Below are positions 1 to 7,249 of a DNA stretch of 13,310 nucleotides, piece after piece. Below the pieces are notes generated by a model. It made no database searches, was not told where the DNA came from, and saw only the letters and a list, made by a program, of their open reading frames with translations. The DNA comes from Chloroflexota bacterium (GTDB lineage: Bacteria > Chloroflexota > Dehalococcoidia > UBA2985): the NCBI GenBank assembly GCA_016210515.1, contig JACQTZ010000008.1, positions 1 to 13,310 on the forward strand, given 5' to 3'. A program made the translations under genes and the position numbers. The stretch's first letter is position 1, and each line of letters opens with the position of its first letter.

Positions 1-103
1 ACCCTGAGCAGAGCCGAAGGGTTCGGAACGACACCCACCAGTCCAGGCTGATCCTGGAACGTTTAGACCGCTATGCATGGCTCTGTAGTTCGGGGACACC
101 CCA
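1..103. other. Non-coding stretch with palindromes after the zinc-ribbon gene
   Basis: No gene is visible here. Three palindromic pieces can be seen. The first is a REP-like stretch at about 1-25 (CCCTGAGCAGAGCCGAAGGG), related to the CCTTCGGCAGGCTCAG element at 8291. The second is an inverted repeat TCCAGG/CCTGGA at 42-47 and 53-58. The third is a short GGGG-ACA-CCCC palindrome at 92-102 that recurs at 3780. Together they follow the stop codon of the zinc-ribbon gene on the minus strand and could slow or end transcription. None is followed by a T-tract, so none is a classical intrinsic terminator. Confidence 0.5.
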
Positions 104-364
104 CTAGTACCCCCATCCGTAGTAGTCCTCGCCCAACTCATCCACCTCACCTCCCAGGCCCAGCTCCGCGCCGCAGTTGGGGCACAGGCAGTTTCTCTCT
201 ATCCCCAGGCGAGAAGCCGCGGCAGCCCCACAGCCAAGACAGACCGGCGTACCGCACCTCCTGCAACCTACTTGCATCTTCTGCATGGCGCTGAGGTCAA
301 CCCAGTCTGCTATGGGTGTTCGCTCCTCAAGGTCAGAGCCGCAATGGGCGCATGTCGAGGTCAT
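104..364 (-). CDS. Small zinc-ribbon protein (hypothetical), 86 aa
   Basis: Function not recognised. The protein carries four CxxC pairs: C5/C8, C34/C37, C42/C45 and C61/C64, with an extra C59. This spacing fits two small zinc-binding sites. Between the first and second pairs is a short stretch with an acidic, amphipathic character (about residues 11-30). The C-terminus is glycine-rich, then acidic and aromatic (DYYGWGY). There is no signal peptide or membrane segment, so it is probably cytoplasmic. The ATG lies two bases after the fabF stop codon, so the two genes are almost certainly co-transcribed and perhaps translationally coupled. The context suggests a link with fatty-acid synthesis only by position. 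Proteins of this kind may bind nucleic acid or another protein, but nothing here tells which. Confidence 0.7.
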   Translation of the reverse strand: MTSTCAHCGSDLEERTPIADWVDLSAMQKMQVGCRRCGTPVCLGCGAAAASRLGIERNCLCPNCGAELGLGGEVDELGEDYYGWGY

Positions 365-366
365 GC

Positions 367-1611
367 CTATGCACCCTGGAAGCTCCTGAACGCGAGGCAG
401 GTGTTATGCCCGCCGAAGCCCAGGGAGTTGGACAGGGCCACATTCACCGTCGCCTTGCGATAGGAGTGAGGCGTGTAGTCCAGGTCGCACTCCGGGTCAG
501 GCTGGTCCAGGTTGATAGTGGGCGGAATAGCTCCACGAGAGACAGCCAGAACACAGATAGCCGCTTCCACGGCCCCTCCCGCTCCCAGCAGGTGGCCCGT
601 CATGGACTTGGTGGAGCTAACGGGGATGTGGTAGGCCTCCGGGCCGAACACAGCTTTGATGGCCATGGTCTCGAACTTGTCGTTCATGGGAGTAGAGGTG
701 CCGTGGGCATTGATGTAGTGGACGTCCCTGGGGGCAAGGCCAGCCTTCTTCAAGGCGATGCGCATGGCCCTGGCCCCCCCCTCTCCGCCGGGTGCAGGCT
801 GGGTTATGTGATGGGCGTCCGCGGTGGCCCCATACCCCGCCAGCTCCGCCAGAGGCTCAGCGCTCCGGGCCAGGGCGTGCTCCAGGCTCTCCAGCACCAG
901 GATACCCCCTCCCTCGCCCATGACAAACCCGTCTCGCTGGGCATCGAAGGGCCGGGAGGCCTTCTGGGGTTCGTCGTTCCTGCGAGAAAGAGCGCCGCAG
1001 GCATTGAATCCCGCGATTCCGATGGGACATATAGGGGCCTCGCTGCCGCCGGTTATGGCCACATCCGCGTCGCCGCGCCGTATGATTTCGTAGGCCTCCA
1101 CAATAGTGTCGGCGCCAGTAGCGCAGGAGGAGATGGCGCTGTAGTTGGGGCCTTTGGCCCCCAGCAGCATGGACACTCTTCCCGACGCCATGTCCCCCAG
1201 CATCATGGGAATCAGGAAGGGGTTCACCTTGGTTGGCCCTCGCTCAGCCAACACCTGGAACTCCTGAGACAGGGTGATGATTCCTCCAATGCCGCTGCCT
1301 ATCATCACCGATACCCTCTCCCGGTTCTCCTTGTCCAGGTTGAGCTTTGCCCTGGCCACCGCCTCCTGCGCGGCCACCGCCGCGAACTGGACAAAACGGT
1401 CCATCCGGCGCGCCTCCTTGCGATCCAGGAAGTCCGTAGGCTCAAACCCTTTGACCTCTGCGGCTATCTGGGTCTCAAAAGGCTCCGCATCGAAGCTGCT
1501 GATGTAGTCAACACCAGACTTTCCTGCCAGTAGGGACTCCCAGGTGGTGTCCGCACTGAGACCCAGAGGGCTGACGATTCCTATGCCGGTTACCACTACT
1601 CTTGTTGCCAA
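367..1611 (-). CDS. fabF: Beta-ketoacyl-ACP synthase II (FabF)
   Basis: Condensing enzyme of type II fatty-acid synthesis; it extends acyl-ACP with malonyl-ACP in the cytoplasm. The thiolase fold is complete. With the TTG start at 1611 the catalytic triad falls at Cys163 (SSCATGAD), His303 (NAHGTSTP) and His340 (MTGHLLGAGG), matching the numbering of E. coli FabF. The protein is then 414 aa, a normal length, and begins LATRVVVTGIGIVSPLG as the family does. AAAGGA lies nine bases before this TTG. An in-frame ATG at 1659 would add 16 residues that do not look like FabF and has only a GAGG one base away, so the TTG start is preferred. The gene stands alone here, without the usual fabD/fabG/acpP neighbours, and is followed at once by the zinc-ribbon gene. 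KAS I (FabB) is the alternative name, but overall it reads as FabF. Confidence 0.93.
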   Translation of the reverse strand: MATRVVVTGIGIVSPLGLSADTTWESLLAGKSGVDYISSFDAEPFETQIAAEVKGFEPTDFLDRKEARRMDRFVQFAAVAAQEAVARAKLNLDKENRERVSVMIGSGIGGIITLSQEFQVLAERGPTKVNPFLIPMMLGDMASGRVSMLLGAKGPNYSAISSCATGADTIVEAYEIIRRGDADVAITGGSEAPICPIGIAGFNACGALSRRNDEPQKASRPFDAQRDGFVMGEGGGILVLESLEHALARSAEPLAELAGYGATADAHHITQPAPGGEGGARAMRIALKKAGLAPRDVHYINAHGTSTPMNDKFETMAIKAVFGPEAYHIPVSSTKSMTGHLLGAGGAVEAAICVLAVSRGAIPPTINLDQPDPECDLDYTPHSYRKATVNVALSNSLGFGGHNTCLAFRSFQGA

Positions 1612-1685
1612 GGCCCTATTTCCTTTCGAATAATCGGGATATCTCTCCTCAAGGCCCATGCCTCGACCGTGGGAATGTCAGGCCT

Positions 1686-1716
1686 ATTCTAGCAGACCTA
1701 TCATAGGATTTGTAAA
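1686..1716 (-). promoter_or_regulatory. Possible fabF promoter
   Basis: On the minus strand TTTACA (1711-1716) and TAGAAT (1686-1691) are 19 bases apart, or TTACAA and TAGAAT 18 apart. Transcription would start near 1679, leaving a leader of roughly 70 bases before the TTG. The spacer is longer than ideal. The -35 element sits just downstream of the transposase remnant, so fabF expression no longer depends on the cytochrome gene upstream. Confidence 0.35.
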
Positions 1717-1889
1717 GTCGTGTACTCGTCCCAGTAGATTAGTGGCACTTTGCTTCCTCCCTTTCGGTTGGTCGCTGTTGGAGGAACCGCTGGGGGTGAG
1801 GTAGGCCAGAGATGGTGGAGGCGCACGGTATTGTAGACCTGCTCCCAGGCCAGGAAGGGCACGATTGTGGGTCGGGGCAGTCTACCCAA
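1701..1889 (-). pseudogene. Transposase C-terminal remnant (integrase-core, IS481/IS3-like), frameshifted
   Basis: The open frame contains LAWEQVYNTVRLHH, which matches the end of the DDE integrase core of IS481/IS3-type transposases (usual form W-x-x-x-YNT-x-RPHQ-x-L-x-YLTP). After this the frame breaks. Reading one frame over from about 1812 gives SLAYLTP; another shift near the G-run 1792-1796 gives QRFLQQRPTEREEAKCH; a third returns the original frame with YWDEYT near 1737. One lost base between 1812 and 1813 would explain the first break (CACCAGTCTCTG expected, CACCATCTCTG seen). So this is a dead fragment of about 60 codons of a once complete transposase. It abuts the cytochrome stop codon at 1890. 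The N-terminal two thirds, the catalytic residues and both element ends are missing. Confidence 0.8.
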
Positions 1890-3563
1890 TCATGGCTTCC
1901 CCTCTGCCAGGGCTTTCAAGTAGTCGACGATGTCGCGAATTTGAGTCTCGGTCAGCTCGTCTGAGAAACCGGGCATACTGCCTATCCCCATAGCCGTCAC
2001 CTGGATGAGAAAGACGTCACCTTTCCGCTGATGGTAGTCTGCGGAGCCCAGGTCGGCGCTCGGCAACGCGTCGCCCCGGGGGCCATGGCAGGCGGCGCAG
2101 TTGGCTTCATAGAGCGCTTCACCCGGGAGCGCTGCCTGAAGCGTAGGTGACGGGGTTGGAGTGGGTTGAGGTGGCTCCGCCTGAGAAACAGGTTGGGCGG
2201 CGAGGTCGTGACAAAGGGTGCAGGAGGCATCCAGGGGCTTGCCCGCTTCCTTCGATACCAGTTTACCGTGGCATCGGAAACACCCAGGCGCTTTGGTATG
2301 GCCCAGGTTGTCGGGGTAGGTCTCCCAGGTTATGCGCATCTCTGGGAATGTAGTAAGGCGGGCTACCTCCTTTAGATAGGCCAGGGACCGCTCCAGACCC
2401 TGGCTGCGCTCGGCATAGACCTGGGGATAGGCGGCTTTATAGAACCCTTCAATAGACTCCACCTTGCTCAAAGCGGTGTCCAGGCTGGGACTGGGCGGCA
2501 CCAGGGTATCTAACGCCCTCTCCTTCAGGAACGGCAGATAACGGTCCAGGTCTCCTCGGGCCAGGCCCCTGTCTATCAGCTCCTCGGGCGAGTAAAAAAC
2601 GTGAGTAGCTCGGTTGTGGCAGTCGATACAGTCCATAAGCCGCTTCCCGTCGCCCAATACACCAGGCGTTGGCGCATCGGCTATGTCGACGCCTACATAC
2701 TCTTTTGTTGGTGCGCCATCGTCTTCCACCCCTACCCACGCCATTTCCTGGCGCTCCTCATCCGCAGGCACGTACCACACCCTGGCACCGATGTGCCAAT
2801 GGACGCCTCGCGCCTGGCCCTGCTCTCCGCCGCCCACCTTCAAGACCAGCGACCGAAGATACTCCGAGTTCTGTTCGTCGGCATCGTAATGTTTTGAAAC
2901 ACGAACGATGTCTCCTGAGAATTTCTGGGGCCAGTGGCATTGCTCGCAGGTCTCCCGCGCGGGGCGTAGGTTTTTCAGGGGTGTCAGCACAGGTCTGGGA
3001 TAGTCACCCCCCAGTGTGTGCCACACCTGTCGGAGCCCGGTGACCTTGGATCGCACGAGCCAGGGAGTGCCCGGCCCAATATGGCAGCTCACACAAGGCA
3101 CTCGGGCGTGAGGAGACTGGCTGTAAACGGTATATTCCGGGTACATTACAGTGTGGCAGCTAGCACAGAACCCTGGGGTATCCATATACTGGGCGGTCCT
3201 GAACCCTGCTGTGGAAAGGGCTACCAGTTCGAGGGCGCCGGCAACGACAAAGAAGACAAGGCGGCGGCGCTGCCTGAGCTGGGAGAGGTCCAGGCGGAAG
3301 TAGCCGAGGACCCATTTTAACAGGCCTAGCTTGCTGGTGACGTGACGCCTGTCGGGGCGGCCTATCAGCACCCCAAAAACGAATATGAGGCCCCCGAGGA
3401 CCGTCAGGACCGGAAGGAAGACCACGACAAACAGGCCTACATAGGGATTTTGAGTGGGCACCGCCGTGACCAGTATCAGGACAACCAGCGCCAGGCTAAA
3501 GAAGACAATGGCGGCACCGGTGGCCACCACAGCGTCTCGCATCAAGTCCCAGAAGTCGCTCAT
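1890..3563 (-). CDS. Seven-heme NapC/NirT-like membrane cytochrome c with C-terminal class I cytochrome domain
   Basis: A 557-aa membrane-anchored multiheme cytochrome, probably carrying electrons from the quinone pool to an outer acceptor; the partner is unknown. Three hydrophobic segments lie at about 13-35, 42-67 and 102-121. After the third comes a NapC/NirT-like start, with the CASCH heme site at 133-137, a QSPHARVPC segment, and CVSCH at 157-161 followed by IGPG. Further CxxCH sites are CEQCH 206, CIDCH 312, CFRCH 428 and CTLCH 448. A Pro/Thr-rich linker (about 457-476) leads to a class I cytochrome c domain with CAACH at 489 and a likely Met ligand at M530 (SMPGF), ending in a normal C-terminal helix. 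Classical NapC is about 200 aa with four hemes and one anchor, so this is an enlarged fused form. No reductase gene is nearby. The ATG at 3563 has AAAGGA only two bases away. Confidence 0.85.
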   Translation of the reverse strand: MSDFWDLMRDAVVATGAAIVFFSLALVVLILVTAVPTQNPYVGLFVVVFLPVLTVLGGLIFVFGVLIGRPDRRHVTSKLGLLKWVLGYFRLDLSQLRQRRRLVFFVVAGALELVALSTAGFRTAQYMDTPGFCASCHTVMYPEYTVYSQSPHARVPCVSCHIGPGTPWLVRSKVTGLRQVWHTLGGDYPRPVLTPLKNLRPARETCEQCHWPQKFSGDIVRVSKHYDADEQNSEYLRSLVLKVGGGEQGQARGVHWHIGARVWYVPADEERQEMAWVGVEDDGAPTKEYVGVDIADAPTPGVLGDGKRLMDCIDCHNRATHVFYSPEELIDRGLARGDLDRYLPFLKERALDTLVPPSPSLDTALSKVESIEGFYKAAYPQVYAERSQGLERSLAYLKEVARLTTFPEMRITWETYPDNLGHTKAPGCFRCHGKLVSKEAGKPLDASCTLCHDLAAQPVSQAEPPQPTPTPSPTLQAALPGEALYEANCAACHGPRGDALPSADLGSADYHQRKGDVFLIQVTAMGIGSMPGFSDELTETQIRDIVDYLKALAEGKP

Positions 3564-3671
3564 CTTCCTTTGGCTCTAGCGAGGTTCCTCTTTGTCCTGC
3601 GTATTGGTGTGGTTATCCAGAATGGTTTCGGCAATGCCCAGGCAGATAGGGATTTGTGGTCATTGCAGATT

Positions 3672-3700
3672 AGTGTAGCACGGCAGATGTATCGGTTCAA
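3672..3700 (-). promoter_or_regulatory. Likely promoter of the multiheme cytochrome gene
   Basis: On the minus strand TTGAAC (3695-3700) and TACACT (3672-3677) are separated by 17 bases, the ideal sigma-70 spacing. Start would be near 3665, giving a leader of about 100 bases. Each hexamer matches consensus at four of six positions. Confidence 0.5.
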
Positions 3701-3777
3701 AGCTAGCAGTGTGCTGAAACATTTTTCGACTATTCCCCTGGCCCTCTTCCTAGCCAGGAAGGAGGAAGGAGATTTCT

Positions 3778-3820
3778 CTGGGGACACCCCAGACCCCGGC
3801 AGGGAACTCAGGTTCCCTGC
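3778..3820. repeat. Palindromic intergenic element (two hairpins)
   Basis: CTGGGG-ACA-CCCCAG (3778-3792) is followed closely by a perfect 9-base inverted repeat GCAGGGAAC-TCAG-GTTCCCTGC (3799-3820). The first half shares GGGGACACCCCA with 92-103. Such paired hairpins between genes are typical of interspersed repeats (REP/MITE-like). Lack of a T-tract argues against a simple terminator. Confidence 0.6.
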
Positions 3821-3880
3821 ACTCTTCTACGATTTCAACAAGCCACCTAATGTCCTGAGGGGCATTGCACAGAAAATTTC

Positions 3881-4117
3881 TTAGCCACGTTCCTGCTTGT
3901 GCAAGCCGAGATTCTGCACAAGCAGGCCAATGACGAACCGAACAGGAAGTATTACCGCCAGCAGGATAGTGGCTAAGAGCAGCAGGGTCGGGTCTTTGCC
4001 ATTGTCTGCCAATTCTCCGGCCAGTGAGATTCCGCCCACAGCAACAAAGAATGTGGTCAGTACGAACTCAAGGGAGTGCAGCACATTTTCATCCATGACC
4101 TTCAGCCATTTTCGCAT
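3881..4117 (-). CDS. Small two-helix membrane protein (hypothetical), 78 aa
   Basis: Not recognised. Two hydrophobic segments are evident, at about residues 17-34 (LEFVLTTFFVAVGGISLAGE) and 44-66 (LLLLATILLAVILPVRFVIG). They are joined by a short polar loop (LADNGKDP) and followed by a basic tail. The start ATG at 4117 has GGTAGG seven bases upstream. A TTG two codons earlier (4123) is possible but sits too close to that sequence. The gene follows the transposase remnant behind priA by only a few bases, and the ribosome binding site overlaps the remnant's old stop codon. It could therefore be a product of the rearrangement or a resident gene whose upstream region was replaced. The protein is probably an inner-membrane one; its role is unknown. 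Confidence 0.6.
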   Translation of the reverse strand: MRKWLKVMDENVLHSLEFVLTTFFVAVGGISLAGELADNGKDPTLLLLATILLAVILPVRFVIGLLVQNLGLHKQERG

Positions 4118-4125
4118 TTGCAAAC

Positions 4126-4213
4126 CTACCTTTCTCCAAATAGAGGTTCGATGCCCAACCCGAGCATGGACTGAATCACCACGCAGATGTTGTGGCAGAG
4201 CACCTTGGCCTTA
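4126..4213 (-). pseudogene. Transposase C-terminal remnant directly behind priA
   Basis: Reading the minus strand in the frame ending at the TAG 4126-4128 gives KVLCHNICVVIQSM, then LGIEPLF and GER. This is the familiar tail of DDE transposases of the IS4/IS5 type (usual form AK-x-L-x-HN-I/L-C-x-x-I ... LGIEP-x-F). Only about 28 codons remain. The frame starts at the priA stop codon and cannot be extended upstream, because priA itself is intact. The rest of the element is gone. It is too short to appear as an open reading frame of its own. Confidence 0.75.
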
Positions 4214-6640
4214 ACTAACAGAAAGGGGGTCTACGTCCACGGCCCAGCCCTGGGGAATGGATGTCTTCTCCAGAAGGGAGCGAGGGTCCTGGCCCCGAAG
4301 GATGATGTGCCAGCGATAGCGCCCCCTGACTCGAGGAGGATAGGCTGGAGCCGGGCCCAGGATGTCCACGTCGGTGAGTCCCCAGGCATCTCTCTGTTGT
4401 TTCAGGGCTGCTCCAAGGCGCAACGCCTCCTGGTGGCAGCGGCCCTCATTAGTGTGCAGGTACACCAGGTGGATAAGGCGTCCAAAGGGTGGCAAACCCT
4501 GCTCTCGACGGTAGGCCGTCTCCTGCTGGTAGAAGCCCTGGTAGTCCTGGGCGGAACCAGCGGCCACGGCGTAATGTTGAGGGGAGTAGGTCTGGACTAT
4601 GACCTGTCCGCCCAGAGGCCCTCTTCCTGTGCGGCCTGCTACCTGGCACAGAAGCTGAAAGACCCGCTCACCGGCTCGAAAGTCGGGCAGGAAGAGTCCG
4701 ATATCGGCGCACAGGACTCCCACCAGGGTGACGTTGGGGAAGTGAAGGCCCTTGGCAATCATCTGGGTGCCCACCAGGACCTGAGCCTTGCCCTGGGCGA
4801 AGCTCTCCATGATGCTCTCGTGAGCGCCCCTGGCGGAGGCTGCGTCCCTATCCCAGCGGAGGGCCTTGACCCCGGGAAAGGCCTGCTGAAGCTCATCCAC
4901 GACCCTCTGAGTGCCCAGGCCCAGGTAGCGGATTCGAGAGCTACGGCACTGGGGGCAGGTTTTTGGGAGCGAAAGGCGGTAGTTGCACTGGTGACAGAGA
5001 AGTCTCTCCGACTGCGAGTGATAGGTCAGGGGGAGGTCGCACCTGCGGCACCGCAGGGTATGGCCGCAGTCCCGGCACTGCACCAGGCTACCGCTGCCGC
5101 GGCGGTTCAGGTACAACATCGCCTGCTCCCCTGCCTGGAGGGTGCGAGTCATGGCGCGACTCAAAGCGCGACTGAAGATGCTCCGGTTGCCATCCTTTAG
5201 CTCCTGCCGCAGGTCTACAACCTGGACCGAGGGCAGGGGCTGGCTAGAAACGGTGTCTCCGTCAGCCCCAAGGTAGACACGGTGGAGCAACTCCAGCAGC
5301 TGGTATTGACCATTAAGGGCGCGGCTGTGGGAAACCACGTCAGGGGTGGCGCTGCCCAGGATGACCACGGCGCCGGTAAGCTCTGCCAGCCTCAGGGCCA
5401 CCTCCCTGGCATGGTAGTGCGGGGTACTGTCCTGCTGCTTGTAGGTCCATTCGTGCTCTTCATCGATGACGATAAGGCCCAGGTTGGGCTGGGGAGCGAA
5501 GATGGCGCCGCGAGAGCCGATGACGACGCCATAGCGTCCCTCTTGTATCCGCCACCACTGGTCGAAGTGCTCTCCCGCGGAGAGGCCGCTGTGAAGGAGC
5601 GCCACCTGGCCTGGGAAGCGTCGCCCGAACCGCTCGATGGTCTGAGGGGTGAGTGAGAGCTCGGGGACCATCACAATCCCCCGCTTTCCCTTGCCAGTGG
5701 CGTGAGCCAGCGCCCGAAGGTAGATTTCTGTCTTGCCGCTGTCGGTGACCCCGTGGAGCAAGAAGACCCGAGACAAGGACGAATCTATGGCCTGTTCAAT
5801 CTGGGCTAAACATACTCTCTGGGCCTCTGTAAGAGAAGGAGGTGTATCTGGAAGAAAGGTCCTGCCCCCCAGGGGGTCTCGCTCCTCCCGAAGGCTAACG
5901 CGACGCACCAGGCCCCGGGTTTCAAGCCCCTTTGCGGCTGAGGCCCCGAACTCTTTTTGGGCAAGGGCCAGGGGAATGGCGGCGTCCCGCTGCCCCATGT
6001 AACGCAGGAGGGCGGCCTGCCTCGGCGCTCGGATATCCAGGCTGGTGGCCCTGTCTTTCGCGTCCGATGAAGGTAAGGCCAGTTCCAGGTAAGCGACGTA
6101 CTTGGCTCTCACGGGAGGCCTTTGCCACTCCCAGGACGCTTCAACTATGCCCTGGCGTATCAGAGAGCTCAGGGTGGCTTCTATGCCTATCCCCAACGCC
6201 CCGAGCAAACCCTTCCGGTCAACGCCTGCATTGGCGTCGAGATAGGCCACCACTCTGCTCTGGGCGGGGGTCAGCTTGAGGTTCTCGATGGGCTGTGCCA
6301 GGGAGAGGTAGCTGCGCGCTCGCGGGGGATAGCCCGGAGGCAACATCAGCGCGACGCAGTCAAAGAGGGAGGCCATGTAGAAGGCGCTAATCCATCGGGC
6401 CAGGGCCAGCTTGTGGGGAGGTAAGATGGGGTCGGGTTGGAGCACGCGAGCGATGTCCCTGGTCTCCGTGACCTGGGGCTCGTCGGAGAGGTGGAAGACG
6501 ACTCCTGACAGGACACGAGGACCAAAGGGCACCTGCACCAGGTGGCCCGGGTAGACGGTTATTTCCGGAGGAATGGAGTAGGTAAAGGTGCGGTCGTACC
6601 CCGCGGGGGCGTCAACGGCCACCTCGGCGTACTTCGTCAT
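4211..6640 (-). CDS. priA: Primosomal protein N' (PriA), replication-restart helicase
   Basis: An 809-aa 3'-to-5' superfamily 2 helicase that recognises stalled forks and helps reload the replicative helicase. The N-terminal part (1-110) has the 3'BD form (AEVAVDAP..YDRTFTYSIP, G-x-x-V-x-VPFG). Walker A is GVTDSGKT at 297-304 (the more usual form is GTTGSGKT) and Walker B is DEEH at 393-396. All eight zinc-binding cysteines are present in four pairs: 522/525, 531/534, 549/552 and 562/565. Later motifs are LVGTQMIAKGLHFPNV (622-637) and QVAGRTGRG (666-674). The C-terminus VDVDPLSVS is of family type, so the gene is full length. It lies 51 bases after rplS on the same strand. The Shine-Dalgarno sequence is weak (AGGG 13 bases before the ATG); a TATATT six bases before the ATG might give a nearly leaderless transcript. 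Confidence 0.95.
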   Translation of the reverse strand: MTKYAEVAVDAPAGYDRTFTYSIPPEITVYPGHLVQVPFGPRVLSGVVFHLSDEPQVTETRDIARVLQPDPILPPHKLALARWISAFYMASLFDCVALMLPPGYPPRARSYLSLAQPIENLKLTPAQSRVVAYLDANAGVDRKGLLGALGIGIEATLSSLIRQGIVEASWEWQRPPVRAKYVAYLELALPSSDAKDRATSLDIRAPRQAALLRYMGQRDAAIPLALAQKEFGASAAKGLETRGLVRRVSLREERDPLGGRTFLPDTPPSLTEAQRVCLAQIEQAIDSSLSRVFLLHGVTDSGKTEIYLRALAHATGKGKRGIVMVPELSLTPQTIERFGRRFPGQVALLHSGLSAGEHFDQWWRIQEGRYGVVIGSRGAIFAPQPNLGLIVIDEEHEWTYKQQDSTPHYHAREVALRLAELTGAVVILGSATPDVVSHSRALNGQYQLLELLHRVYLGADGDTVSSQPLPSVQVVDLRQELKDGNRSIFSRALSRAMTRTLQAGEQAMLYLNRRGSGSLVQCRDCGHTLRCRRCDLPLTYHSQSERLLCHQCNYRLSLPKTCPQCRSSRIRYLGLGTQRVVDELQQAFPGVKALRWDRDAASARGAHESIMESFAQGKAQVLVGTQMIAKGLHFPNVTLVGVLCADIGLFLPDFRAGERVFQLLCQVAGRTGRGPLGGQVIVQTYSPQHYAVAAGSAQDYQGFYQQETAYRREQGLPPFGRLIHLVYLHTNEGRCHQEALRLGAALKQQRDAWGLTDVDILGPAPAYPPRVRGRYRWHIILRGQDPRSLLEKTSIPQGWAVDVDPLSVS

Positions 6641-6661
6641 TGTGCCAATATACCCTGTCCT

Positions 6662-6686
6662 GGCGGACGCCCGTGGAGGCTCCGCC
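6662..6686. other. Hairpin between rplS and priA
   Basis: GGCGGA (6662-6667) and TCCGCC (6681-6686) form a six-base stem in the 51-base gap between rplS and priA. No T-tract follows it. It could reduce read-through from the highly expressed rplS into priA or stabilise the rplS 3' end. Confidence 0.4.
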
Positions 6687-6691
6687 TGGGG

Positions 6692-7042
6692 CTACCTGTC
6701 GCGATCCCTGCTTTCCTTGATGCGGGCGGCTCTGCCGTAGCGACCCCGCAGGTAGTACAACCGAGACTGGTGAACACGTCCACGACGCATCAGTTCCACG
6801 GAATCTACCAGGGGAGAGCCGTAGGCGAAAGTACGCTCTACTCCTATTCCATAGGAGACACGCCTCACGGTGAAGGTGGCTCCTGGGCCACTGCCCCTGA
6901 TACGAATCACCGTTCCTTGGAATGCCTGGAGCCGCTCTCGATCACCCTCCTTGATCTGAATGGTAACCTTGACCGTGTCTCCAGGACGGAACTCTTGAAT
7001 CTTGGGATTAGGGGAAAGGGATGCAACGGTATCTATGTTCAT
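6692..7042 (-). CDS. rplS: 50S ribosomal protein L19
   Basis: Structural protein of the large ribosomal subunit at the subunit interface. The 116-aa protein has the whole family pattern: FRPGDTVKV (18-26), a [16 protein letters not shown] core (31-46), [14 protein letters not shown] (59-72), and the basic end [19 protein letters not shown] (85-103) followed by RAARIKE. Length and ends are normal. AGAAGGG lies seven bases before the ATG, a good ribosome binding site. In many bacteria rplS follows trmD and rimM; here it is the first gene of its unit, with its own promoter at 7099-7127, and faces the divergent lipoprotein-like gene. Confidence 0.97.
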   Translation of the reverse strand: MNIDTVASLSPNPKIQEFRPGDTVKVTIQIKEGDRERLQAFQGTVIRIRGSGPGATFTVRRVSYGIGVERTFAYGSPLVDSVELMRRGRVHQSRLYYLRGRYGRAARIKESRDRDR

Positions 7043-7098
7043 TCAACTGCCCTTCTGCGGTAGCTTCTATCTTTTCCGTGTGACGGATTACGTCTGGT

Positions 7099-7127
7099 AT
7101 TGTACAGGTGATGGCCCTAGAGAGCAA
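7099..7127 (-). promoter_or_regulatory. Likely rplS promoter
   Basis: On the minus strand TTGCTC (7122-7127) and TACAAT (7099-7104) are 17 bases apart. Transcription would start near 7092, giving a leader of about 50 bases. The -10 matches consensus at five of six positions. Confidence 0.55.
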
Positions 7128-7220
7128 GGTATCTGAGCCGCCCACGCGCTCGTTTTGAGGGAGCCAGTCTATCTGTCCAGATGCATGAGTATGAGATGGA
7201 GGCGGTGTACCTTTTGGGAT

Positions 7221-7249
7221 TTGACGGGTCTGGTGGGAGTTGTTATACT
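7221..7249 (+). promoter_or_regulatory. Strong sigma-70-type promoter of the lipoprotein-like gene
   Basis: TTGACG (7221-7226), 17 bases, then TATACT (7244-7249), with an extended -10 TGT just before it. This is the best promoter in the window. Start would be near 7256. The leader of about 110 bases before the GTG at 7368 contains small inverted repeats (GGAC/GTCC around 7263-7287, TGAG/CTCA at 7315-7327, GGGATATCCC at 7341-7350) but matches no riboswitch I know. Confidence 0.65.

Larger units (their letters stand above)
3564..3880. other. 317-base intergenic region upstream of the cytochrome gene
   Basis: No convincing gene is present. It contains a likely promoter for the cytochrome (3672-3700), a short inverted repeat CTTCCT/AGGAAG around 3756, and a two-hairpin palindromic element (3778-3820). 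A 75-codon minus-strand frame reaching from 3787 into the cytochrome start resembles no family and overlaps the promoter, so it is taken as chance. Confidence 0.6.

Noticed and set aside
316..1533. Long open frame of 405 codons on the plus strand
   Set aside because: It is antisense to fabF, has no family resemblance and arises from the codon bias of the real gene.
3560..3787. 75-codon minus-strand frame ahead of the cytochrome
   Set aside because: It overlaps the cytochrome start and covers the likely promoter, and shows no family pattern.
4187..5200. Open frame of 337 codons on the plus strand
   Set aside because: Antisense to priA; low-complexity composition and no recognisable domain.
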